The position numbers and the translations under genes were made by a program. A stretch of 64,000 bases of DNA, from positions 931,735 to 995,734 of the forward strand of contig CM063310.1 of NCBI GenBank assembly GCA_032173965.1. The letters are read 5' to 3'. The notes under the pieces are model-generated. The model searched no databases and was not told the DNA's origin. It was given only the letters and a program-made list of their open reading frames with translations. Source of the stretch: Sitta carolinensis (lineage: Eukaryota > Chordata > Aves > Passeriformes > Sittidae). Shown here one piece after another: positions 51,590-61,500 of this stretch (the first letter of the stretch is position 1; each line of letters opens with the position of its first letter).

Positions 51590-52680
51590 GGGGTTGGGTG
51601 GTCTCTATAGGGTCCTGTAGGGGTCTCTGGGGTCTCCACTGGGTTCTGTAGGATTTTTATAGGGTTTTAGGGTCTCTATGGGGTCCCTGGGGTCTCTATG
51701 GGGTCCCTGGGGTCTCTATAAGGTCTATAGGGTTGGGGGCTCTGTAGGGTCCCTGGGGTCTCTATAGGGGTCTGGGGGCTTATAGGGTCTATAGGGTCTG
51801 GGGGCTCTGTAGGATCCCTGGGGTCTCTTGGGGTCCTGGGGTCTCTATAGGGTCTGGGGGCTCTATTAGGGTCCCTGGGGTCCCTGGGGTCTCTATGGGG
51901 TCTGGGGGCTCTATGGGTCTTGGGGGTTTGTGGGGTCTTATAGGGTTCTGTTGGGTTCTGTAGGTCGCTCACGATCTCTGTGGGGGTCTCTATAGGATCC
52001 CTATGGGTCTGGGGTCTTATGGGGTCTTTACAGGGCCTATGGGGTCTGAGGTCTCTATAGGGTCTTCATGGGGTTTGGTTGTCCTTTTAGGATCTCTCTG
52101 GGGTTGGGGGTCTCTATGGGGGGGCTCTACAGGATCTCTATAGGGTCTGGGGGCTCTACAGGGCTCTAGAGGGTCTCTACAGGGTCTGGGGTCTCTCTGG
52201 GGTCCTATGGATCCCATAGGGGCTCTTATAGGGTTGGGGTCTCCCCTAGGATCCTTAGGGGCTCTCTGGGGTCTGGGGTCTCTCTGGGGTCTCTATAGGG
52301 TCTGGGGTCTCTATAGGATTCTATAGGATCTCTCTGGGGTCCTATAGGATCCATAGGGTCTCTTTAGGGTCTGGGGTCTCCATAGGATCCCATAGGGGCT
52401 CTACAGGGTCTGGGGTCTCTCCGGGGGGCTCCATAGGATCCCATAGGGTCTCTTTAGGGTCTGGGGTCTCTCTGGGGTCTCTATAGGATCCCATAGGGTC
52501 TCTTTAGGGTTTTGGGGTCCTATAGGATCCCATAGGGTTCTTTAGGGTCTGGGGTTTTCTCTAGGATCCCATAGGGGCTCTATAGGGTCTCTTTAGGGTC
52601 TGGGGTCTCTCTAGGATCCCATAGGGGTCTATTAGGGTCTCTTTAGGGTCTGGGGTCTCTCCGGGGTCTCTCGGGCCCCT
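51590..52680. repeat. GGTCTCTATAGGGTCTGGGG array
   Basis: 1.1 kb of about 50 units in the intergenic interval; no coding signal on either strand. Confidence 0.92.
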
Positions 52681-52734
52681 CCCCCCCCGCCCCCGGGAAA
52701 CTCCGGCCGGGCCGATACGGGGGGGGAGGGGGGG

Positions 52735-53815
52735 CGGTAATTAGGGGTTAATTAGGGGCTAATTAAGGAAGGGCCGCTATCGGGGGCGCGCAGGGTCCTG
52801 GAGGAAGGGGGGGGAGGGGCCGGGGTTAATTAAGGAAAGAGTCATTAAGGGGGGAGAAGGGCTCGTTATGGGGTTTAATTAACGGGGGTTCATTAACGGG
52901 GTTAATTACTGCGGTCTAATTAACGGGGTTTCATTAACGGGGGTTAATTTACTGCGGTCTAATTAACGGGGGTTCATTGGAGAGTTAATTACCGGGCAAT
53001 TCATTACTGGGGTCTCATTAAAGGGGGGGTCTGGGGTTAATTACTGGGCTTTAATTACCGGGGTTCATTAACGGGGGGGGAGGGGGGTCTGGGGTTAATT
53101 ACTGGGCTTTAATTAAGGGGGTTCATTAACGGGGGAGTGTCTGGGGTTAATTACTGGGCTTTAATTAAGGGGGTTCATTAACGGGGGAGGGTCTGGGGTT
53201 AATTAACTGGGCTTTAATTAAGGGGGTTCATTAACGGGGGAGGGTCTGGGGTTAATTACTGGGCTTTAATTAAGGGGGTTCATTAACGGGGGGGGGGGTG
53301 TCTGGGGTTAATTACTGGGCTTTAATTACCGGGGTTCATTAACGGGGGGGGGGAGGGGGGTCTTGGGGTTAATTACTGGGCTTTAATTAAGGGGGTTCAT
53401 TAACGGGGGAGTGTCTGGGGTTAATTACTGGGCTTTAATTAAGGGGGTTCATTAACGGGGGGGGGAGTTGTTTCTGGGGTTTAATTACTGGGCTTTAATT
53501 AAGGGGGTTCATTAACGGGGGAGGGTCTGGGGTTAATTACTGGGCTTTAATTAAGGGGGTTCATTAACGGGGGGGGTGTCTGGGGTTAATTACTGGGCTT
53601 TAATTAAGGGGGTTCATTAACGGGGGGGGTGTCTGGGGTTAATTACTGGGCTTTATTTACCGGGGTTCATTAACGGGGGGGGTGTCTGGGGTTAATTACT
53701 GGGCTTTAATTACCGGGGTTCATTAACGGGGGGGATGTCTGGGGTTAATTGGGGTTCATTACCGGGGCTCATCAGCGGGCAGTCATTAACGAGGCGTTCA
53801 TTAACGAGGTTTAAT
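52735..53815. repeat. 50-bp TTAATTACTGGGCTTTAATT array
   Basis: About 18 units, each with GGTTAATTACTGGG, CTTTAATTAAGG and TTCATTAACGG elements, that is up to three TAATTA/TTAAT cores per unit. Confidence 0.93.
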
Positions 53816-53821
53816 TACAGA

Positions 53822-53990
53822 TTTGGCCACGCCCACCCGGGCCACGCCCACCCACCTGTGTCACCTCCCGGGGGTCAAGGCCACGCCCCCAAGGACCACA
53901 CCCTGCCACACCCCTTGGCCACGCCCACACGAGCCACGCCCACCCCTGGGCGGGGCCAGGGCCACGCCCACACCTGCAAAATGATGTCAC
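53822..53990. promoter_or_regulatory. Cluster of CCACGCCC boxes
   Basis: Six GCCACGCCC motifs plus one GGGCGGGGC and a TGATGTCA within 170 bp, unlike the AT-containing array to its left. Sites of this type bind KLF/Sp factors. Confidence 0.4.
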
Positions 53991-53999
53991 AGGAGAGAG

Positions 54000-54770
54000 C
54001 GGGGTTGGAATGAGAGAGACACACCTGGGCCAGGTGAGAGAGACACACCTGGGACAGGGGGGGACACACTGGGCCAGGTGAGAGAGACACACCTGGGACA
54101 CGGGGGACACACCTGGGCCAGGTGAGAGAGACACACCTGGGACAGGGGGGACACACCTGGGCCAGGTGAGAGAGACACACCTGGGACACGGGGGGACACA
54201 CCTGGGCCAGGTGAGAGAGACCTGGGGACAGGGGGGACACACCTGGGACAGGGGGGACACACCAGGGACAGGGGGGACACACCTGGGACAGGTGAGAGAG
54301 ACCTGGGGACAGGGGGGAGAGACAAACCTGGGCAGGTGAGAGAGACCTGGGGATGGGGGGGACACACCTGGGGACAGGTGAGACACACCTGGGCAGGTGG
54401 ACAGACATGGGGATGGGGGGGGACACACCTGGGACAGGGGGGGGACACACCTGGGGATGGGAAGACACACTGGGCCAGGTGAGATGGGGGGGGACACACC
54501 TGAGCAGGTGTCACACAGACACTGCCAGGTGTGACACAGGTGTTCCACCCAGGTGTGTCACACACCACAGGTGTGTCCAAACCCCCCCAGGTGTGTCACA
54601 CTCCCAGGTGTGTCCCAGGTGCCATACACCCCCCAGGTGTGTCCCAGACCCCCCAGGTGTGTCCCAGGTGTGCCACACACTCTCAGGTGTGTCCCAGGTG
54701 TGTCCCAGGTGTGTCCCCCCTCCTCCAGGTGTCACCTCCAGGTCACACCTGCGGCTCCGCCCACCTGCAA
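54000..54770. repeat. GAGAGACACACCTGGGACAG and CAGGTGTGTCCC arrays
   Basis: Two blocks of opposite orientation (CACCTG left, CAGGTG right, switching near 54505), holding several dozen E-box cores. Confidence 0.9.
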
Positions 54771-54799
54771 AGACACCGGGGTCACCTGGGGCACCTCGG

Positions 54800-55190
54800 G
54801 GCCAGGTTTTTTAGGAATTCTCCCCCAACTATTTTTAGGGATTTTCCCCCTTTTTTAGGGATTTTCCCACATTTTTTCAGTAGTTCCCTTCCCCATCCCA
54901 ATTTTTTTTAGGATCTCCCCCCTCAAATTTTATTCAGGATTAATTCCCTCCCCCAAGGGATTTTTTTTTAGGGATCTTCCCCAGTTTTAGGACATTTCCC
55001 CTTTTTTAGGGACATTTTCCCTTTTTTAGGATTATTTTTCCTTTTTTAGGGATGTTCCCCTTTTTCTCGCATTTCCCTTCCCCCTCCCACATTTTTTTAG
55101 GACCCCCCCATTTTCCCCGGGGGGGGGGGTTGGGGTCTCCCCCCCCTCCCCTTTTTCTATCCCCCCAAAAATCCCCAAATCCCAAATCCC
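54800..55190. repeat. TTTTTTAGGGATTTTCCCCC repeats
   Basis: About twelve T/C-rich units on the left of the promoter-like island; no gene signal. TTTATT at about 54929 would be an AATAAA on the minus strand. Confidence 0.75.
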
Positions 55191-55249
55191 GGCCCCATCC
55201 CGATGATCTCAGCCCGGCCGGAATTTGAAAGGGGGGGGACATTGGGGGG

Positions 55250-55440
55250 GGTGATGACGTCACCGCGGGGGGGGGGAGGGGCGGAAAACCCCCCCTCCCC
55301 TCCTCCTCCTCCCCCTCCCCCCCCGGGGTTGGAATTTTGGAATTCTGGAATTCGGGCTGAGTCACGGCAGGTCGGGATAAAAACGGGGAGCGCTGCCCTT
55401 ATAGGGCCTCCGAACGGCACGGGGCCCCCCGGCGGCCCCC
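55250..55440. promoter_or_regulatory. Promoter-like island in the FLNA-HAUS7 interval
   Basis: Non-repetitive block with TGACGTCA (55255), GCTGAGTCA (about 55357, AP-1/MAF-type), GGATAAAAA (GATA- or TATA-like, about 55374) and CCTTATAGGG (one mismatch from CArG, about 55398). No start codon with a credible exon follows on either strand. Confidence 0.4.
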
Positions 55441-56165
55441 CCGAGCCCAAAAATAAATCCCAGGAATTCGGAGAGGGCCCAAGGGATCCCCACCCCCCCG
55501 ACAAAAATCCTAAAATCCCCCCGATCCCAAAAATTCATCCCCCATCCCAGAAATTCATCCCCCATCCCAAAGTTCACCCCCGATGGTAAAAGTTCGTCCC
55601 AGATCCTAAAAGTTTCCCCACCATTAAAAAGTTCAAAATCCTATAAAATCCCCCCCCAATCCCAAAAATAAATCTCAGGAATTTGGGAGGACCCAAGGGA
55701 TCCCCAACCCCCGAAAAAAAAATCCTAAAATCCCCCTGATCCCAAAAATTCATCCCTGATCCAGAAATTCACCCTCGATCCCAAAAGTTCATCCCCAATC
55801 CTAAAAGTTCCCCACCCAAAATCCTATAAAATCCCCCCTGATCCCAAAAATAAATCCCAGGAATTTGAGTGGGTCCAAGGGATCCCCACCCCCCAAAAAA
55901 ATCCTAAAATCCCCTGATCCCAAAAATTCATCCTGATCCCAAAAGTTCATCCCCCCAATCCTAAAAGTTCCCCCACCCAAAAATCCTATAAAAATCCCAC
56001 CCAATCCCAAAAATAAATCCCAGGAATTTGAGAGGTCCCAAGGGATCCCCACCCCCCAAAAAAAATCCTAAAATCCCCCTGATCCCAAAAATTCATCCCT
56101 GATCCCAAAATGGTCCCAAATCCCATTAAAAGCCCCAAATCCAAGGAATTTGGGAGGTCCCACGG
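55440..56165. repeat. ~190-bp AAAATAAATCCCAGGAATT units
   Basis: Four units with AATAAA, GGATCCCCACCCCC and several CCCAAAAATTCATCCC sub-repeats. Confidence 0.88.
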
Positions 56166-56242
56166 GATTCCCCCATCCCGAAAATCTAAATTTTTCTCCC
56201 AAATCCATTAAATCCCATCAATCCCATAAATCCTTACCGGGC

Positions 56243-56289
56243 TCAGTGCCGGGGGTCCGGAAGCGCCGGGCCAGGGGGGGGATTTGGGG
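56243..56289 (-). CDS. Possible HAUS7 terminal exon
   Basis: A strong acceptor (tttttccccccaag) in the right phase is followed by 15 codons and TGA. The encoded peptide (PNPPPGPALPDPRH) does not resemble the human C-terminus. One base fewer in the C run would instead give LARRFRTPGTEPG and a later stop. A GTAAGG just beyond could also make this an internal exon. Confidence 0.25.
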
Positions 56290-56319
56290 CTTGGGGGGAA
56301 AAATTTGGGGTTCAAAGGG

Positions 56320-56800
56320 TTAAAAGGGACCCCCAAACCCCAAAGGGACCCCCCAAATCCCAACGGGACCCCCAAACCCCAAAGGGACCCCCCCAAATCC
56401 CAACGGGACCCCCCCAAATCCCAACGGGACCCCCCAAACCCCAACGGGACCCCCAAATCCCAACGGGACCCCCCTAATCCCAACGGGACCCCCAAACCCC
56501 AACGGGACCCCCAAACCCCAACGGGCCCCCCCAAAACCCAACGGGACCCCCAAACCCAACGGGACCCCCAAACCCCAACGGGGACCCCCAAACCCCAACG
56601 GGACCCAACCCCAAACCCCAACCCGGGACCCAAACCCCAACGGGACCCCAAAAACCCAACGGGACCCCCCAAATCCCAACGGGACCCCCCAATAATACCA
56701 ACGGGACCCCCAAACCCAACGGGACCCCCAAACCCCAACGGGACCCCCCAAACCCCAACGGGACCCCAAAAACCCAACGGGACCCCCAAATCCCAGAAAA
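56320..56800. repeat. 17-bp CCCAAACCCCAACGGGACC array
   Basis: About 27 units; the region to the left of HAUS7 intron 9. Confidence 0.93.
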
Positions 56801-56869
56801 TTCACTCGGTGCCATCAAAAACAACTCCAATCCTAAAACCCCCACAGGAGCCCCCGCACCCCAAAATCC

Positions 56870-58455
56870 CCCAGGGGTTGGGGCAGTTTCGGGGGGTTTG
56901 GGGGCAGTTTTGGGGTGGTTTGGGGTCAGTTTTGGGGTCAGTTTGGGGGTATTTTTGGGGTATTTTGAGGGTGTTTGGGGTCAGTTTTGGGGTCAGTTTT
57001 TGGGGTCAGTTTTGGGGTTTTTTTTGGGGTGTTTGGGGTCAGTTTTGGGGTATTTTTGGGGTGTTTGGGGTCAGTTTCTGGGGTGTTTGGGGTCAGTTTT
57101 GGGGTCGTTTTTGAGGATATTTTGGGGTGTTTTAGGGCAGTTTTTGTGGGTCAGTTTTGGGGTCAGTTTTTGGGGTATTTTTGGGATATTTGGGGTCAGT
57201 TTTGGGGTCGTTTTTGGGGTGTTTGGCGTCAGTTTTGGGGGTATTTTTGGGGTGTTTGGGGTCAGTTTTTGGGGTGTTTGGGGTCAGTTTTGGGGTATTT
57301 TTGGGGTATTTTGGGGGTGTTTGGGGTCAGTTTTGGGGTCAGTTTTGGGGTCAGTTTTGGGGTCAGTTTTGGGGTCAGTTTTTGGGGTGTTTGGGGTCAG
57401 TTTTGGGGTCAGTTTTGGGGTATTCTTGGGGTGTTTGGGGTCAGTTTTGGGGTCAGTTTTTGGGGTATTCTTGGGGTGTTTGGGGTCAGTTTTGGGGGTC
57501 AGTTTTGGGGCAGTTTTTGGGTGTTTGGGGTCAGTTTTGGGGTCAGTTTATGGGGTATTTCTGGGGCAGTTTTTGGGTTATTTGGGGTCAATTTGGGGGT
57601 CAGTTTTTGGGGCCAATTTTGGGGTCCGTTTTTGGGGTGTTTAGGGTCAGTTTTTGGGTGTTTGGGGTCAGTTTTGGGGCAGTTTTGGGGGGTTTGGGGT
57701 CAGTTTTGGGGTCAGTTTCTGGGGTGTTTGGGGTCAGTTTTGGGGTCAGTTTTGGGGTCAGTTTTGGGGGTATTTTTGGGGGTGTTTGGGGTCAGTTTCT
57801 GGGGTGTTTGGGGTCAGTTTTGGGGTCAGTTTTGGGGTCAGTTTTGGGGGTATTTTTGGGGTGTTTGGGGTCAGTTTCTGGGGTGTTTGGGGTCAGTTTT
57901 GGGGTCGTTTTTGAGGATATTTTGGGGTGTTTTAGGGCAGTTTTTGGGGTCAGTTTTGGGGTCAGTTTTTGGGGGTATTTTTGGGATATTTGGGGTCAGT
58001 TTTGGGGTCAGTTTTTGGGGTGTTTGGGGTCAGTTTTGGGGTCAGTTTTGGGGTCAGTTTTTGGGGTGTTTGGGGTCAGTTTTGGGGTCAGTTTTGGGGT
58101 CAGTTTTTGGGGTGTTTGGGTCAGTTTTGGAGTCAGTTTTTGGGGTCAGTTTTGGGGTCAGTTTTGGGGGTATTTTTGGGGTGTTTAGGGTCAGTTTTGG
58201 GGTGTTTGGGGTCAGTTTTGGGGTCAGTTTTGGGGTCAGTTTTTGGGGTGTTTGGGGTCAGTTTTGGGGTCAGTTTTGGGGTCAGTTTTTGGGGTGTTTG
58301 GGGTCAGTTTTGGGGTCAGTTTTTGGGGTGTTTGGGGTCAGTTTTGGGGTCAGTTTTTGGGGTGTTTGGGGTCAGTTTTGGGGGTATTTTTGGGGTGTTT
58401 AGGGTCAGTTTTTGGGGTGTTTGGGGTCAGTTTTGGGGTCAGTTTTGGGGCGCCC
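56870..58455. repeat. GGGGTCAGTTTTGGGGTGTTT array
   Basis: 1.6 kb of 15-21 bp units next to the HAUS7 exon 9 donor; G-rich on the plus strand. The array is long enough to hide a small exon, but I see none. Confidence 0.94.
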
Positions 58456-58465
58456 CCAGACTCAC

Positions 58466-58541
58466 CGATGGCCGCCAGGACCCCCCCCAGCTGCGTCACC
58501 TCCCCCGCGCCGGCCCCGAGCTGGGCCAGGGACCCCAAAAC
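58466..58541 (-). CDS. HAUS7: HAUS7 exon 9
   Basis: 76 bp. VLGSLAQLGAGAGEVTQLGG then VLAAI, matching human VVMAVADTSAKAVETVKKQQ. The donor ATCG/GTGAGT shows that another exon follows. Confidence 0.85.
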
Positions 58542-61500
58542 CTGGGGGGGAGGGGAGGGTTTGGGGGTCACAGACCCCCCCAAAATCTCCCAAACCCCCT
58601 CCCGAATTCCCCCCAAAATCCTCAAAAATCCCCCCAAATCCCCTAAACCCACCCCAAATCCCCCCAAATTTCCCCCAAATCCCCCCAAGCCCCCTCCCCA
58701 CATCCCCCCCCTCACCTGGCCAAGCCCCCTCCCCAAAATTCCTCCCCAAATCTCCCCAAACCCCCCCCCAAATCCCCCAAGCCCCCTCCCCAAATCCCCC
58801 ACCCTGGCCAAGCCCCCTCCCCAAATTCCTCCCTAAATCCCCTCAAACCCAAGACCCCCCCCTCCCCAAAATTCCCCCCCAAATCCCCCCAAGCCCCCTC
58901 CCCAAATCCCCCCCCCTCACCTGGCCGAGCTCCCGCAGCCCCCTCCCCACGGGGGGGGCCCGGGGCCCGCAGGGGTGAATTTGGGGAGGGGGTTTGGGGG
59001 GGCCCGGGGGGTCCCGCAGCTCCGAGCTCCCAAAAGCTGCAGCCAGTGAGGCCAAAGCCCCCCCCGGGACCCCCAAATTTGGGGGGGAGGGGTCCGGGGA
59101 CCCCCCCAAATCCGACAGCTGAGGGATGAAAGGATCAAGGGGGGGAATCCCCAAAAAAATCCCAAAATTCAGCCCAGAGAGACCCCAGACCCAGCTGGAG
59201 CTGCTTCACGACATCTTGGGACCCCAAACCTCCCCAAATCCCCCTGGACCCCCAAATCTCCCTGGGACTCCCAAATCCTCCCAACCCCCCCGACCCCAAA
59301 TCCCCCAGACCCCCCAAATCTCCCCCCAATACCCAGACAGCCCCCAGCCCCAAATCGGAGCCAGGGACCCCCCAAATTCCCCCTAATTGACCCAGACCCC
59401 CCCACCCCAAAATCTCCCCATTTCCCCCGACCCCCCCAAAAAAAAGACCCCAAATCACCCCAAGACCCCTCCCCAAATCTCCCTCTAGACCCAGAGACCC
59501 CCAGGATCCCCCCAAAGACCCCAAAAGCCCCCCAAGGACCCCCCCAAGCCCCCCGGACAGCCCCCCAAAGCCCCCAGCCCCACCTTGGCCTGCAGCTCCC
59601 TCCTCAGGCCCCGCCGGACCCCCCCCAATTCCGCCTCCAATTCGGGGAGGGGTCTCCTGGGGAGGGGGAGGGGCAAAATAAGGGGGGGGTTCAGGGATTT
59701 GGGGGGGGGGGGAGCCCTCGGGGGGGGTCCCCAAAACTCACCTGGGTCTGGGGGGGGTCTCGGGGGTCTCCAGAGGAATTGGGGGGGGGTGCGGGGGTCT
59801 CAGGGCCGCCCCCCCCTCGGGGGTCTCCAGCAGCTCCAGCAGGAACGGGGTGGTCTTGGGGGGTCTTGTGGGGGGGGGGGGGAAAAGGGGATTTTGGGGG
59901 ATTTTATGGGGTTTGGGGGGATTCTGGGGGCGTTTTGGGGGTGGGGGTGTCAGGGGGGTGGGGGGGGTCCAGACCTGGTTTGGGGAGGGGTCTCGAGGGG
60001 GGGGGCGGCGTCCAGAAGGTCCTGGAGGAACTGGAGCTGCTGCTCGGGGGGGGCTGTGCCCTAAAGGGGAGACCCCAGACCCCAAATCCATCAGGGGACC
60101 CCAAAACTCAGCCCTAAAATCCCCCCCCAAAATCCCTCTGGGACCCCCCCAAAAAATCACCCAGGAATTCTTCAAGACCCCCCCCTCCCCAAACCCCAAA
60201 AATCCCTCTGGGACCCCTGAAACTTCCCCAATTTCCCAACCCCCTCAAACACCCCCCAAAAATCCCAAAATCCCCCCAAATTTCCCTCCTCCACCCCAAA
60301 ACATCCCAAGGACCCCAAAAATCCCCAAATCCCCCCCCAAAAATCCCCAAGTCCCCTCACAAAAACCCCCCAAATCCCCTCCAAAAAACCTCTCAAAATC
60401 CCCAAATTCCCCCCAAAAATCCCCAAATCCCCCCATAAATCCCCCCAAAAATCCCCCCCAAAAATCCTCCAAATCCCCCAAAAATCCCCCCCAAAAATCC
60501 CCAAATTCCCCCCAAAAATCCCCAAATTCCCCCATAAATCCCCCCAAAAATCCCCCCCAAATCCTCCAAATCCCCCCAAAATCCACCCCAAAAATCCCCC
60601 CAAAAAATCCCCAAATCCCCCCCAAAATCCCCCCAAAAAAATCCAAAAATCCCCCAAAACCCCAAATCCCCCAAAAAAATCCAAAAAACCCAAATCCACC
60701 CCAAAAATCCCCCCAAAAAAATCCCAAAATCCCCCCAAAACCCTCCAAATCCCTCCCAAAAAACCCAAGAATCCTCCCAAAAATCCCCAAATCCCCCCAA
60801 AAACCCCAAATCCCCCCAAAATCCCCCAAAAATCCCCCAATCCCCCCCAATCCCCCCTGCCCACCTCCAGCAGGGCGAGGTCCTCGGCCCCACAGAGCAG
60901 CAGCTCCGCTCCCAGTTTGACCAGTTCTGGGGGGGCACTGGTTAAACTGGGGGGGTTTGGGGGGGCTGGAGGGGGAAATTTGGGGATTTGGGGGTCTCGG
61001 GAGGGTCTGGGGGGGCTGGAAGAGGTGGGGAATTGGGGATTTTGGGGGGGTCTTGGGGGGGTTTGGGGTTTTTTTTAGGGGGAGGTGTGGAGTTTTTTTG
61101 GGGGATTTGGGGTTTTTTGGGAGATTTTTTAGGAGGGATTTGGGGGTTTTTTTGGGGGGGGGATTTGGGATTTTTTTGGGAGATTTTTTTGGGGGGATTT
61201 GGGGCTTTTTTGGGGGGGATTTGGGATTTTTTTGGGAGATTTTTTAGGGGGGATTTGGGGTTTTTTTTGGGAGGGATTTGGTTTTTTTGGGGAGGATTTG
61301 GGGTTTTTCGGGGGAGGGATTTAGGGGGGATTTGAGGAGTTTTTTGGGGGGACTTTGGGGTTTTTTTAGGAGGGGATTTTTAGGGAGTTTTGGGGGATTT
61401 GGGGTTTTTTAGGGGGGATTTTTTGGGAATTTTGTGGGGGGGATTTTTGTTCTTTTTTAGGGGGGTGTTGGGGAGTTTTTTGGGGGGATTTTGAGGGAGA

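Noticed and set aside
59135..59230. Extra HAUS7 exon reading DVVKQLQLGLGSLWAEF
   Set aside because: It looks helical, but no acceptor in the right phase precedes it, and exon 8 with a strong acceptor already joins exon 7 in frame.
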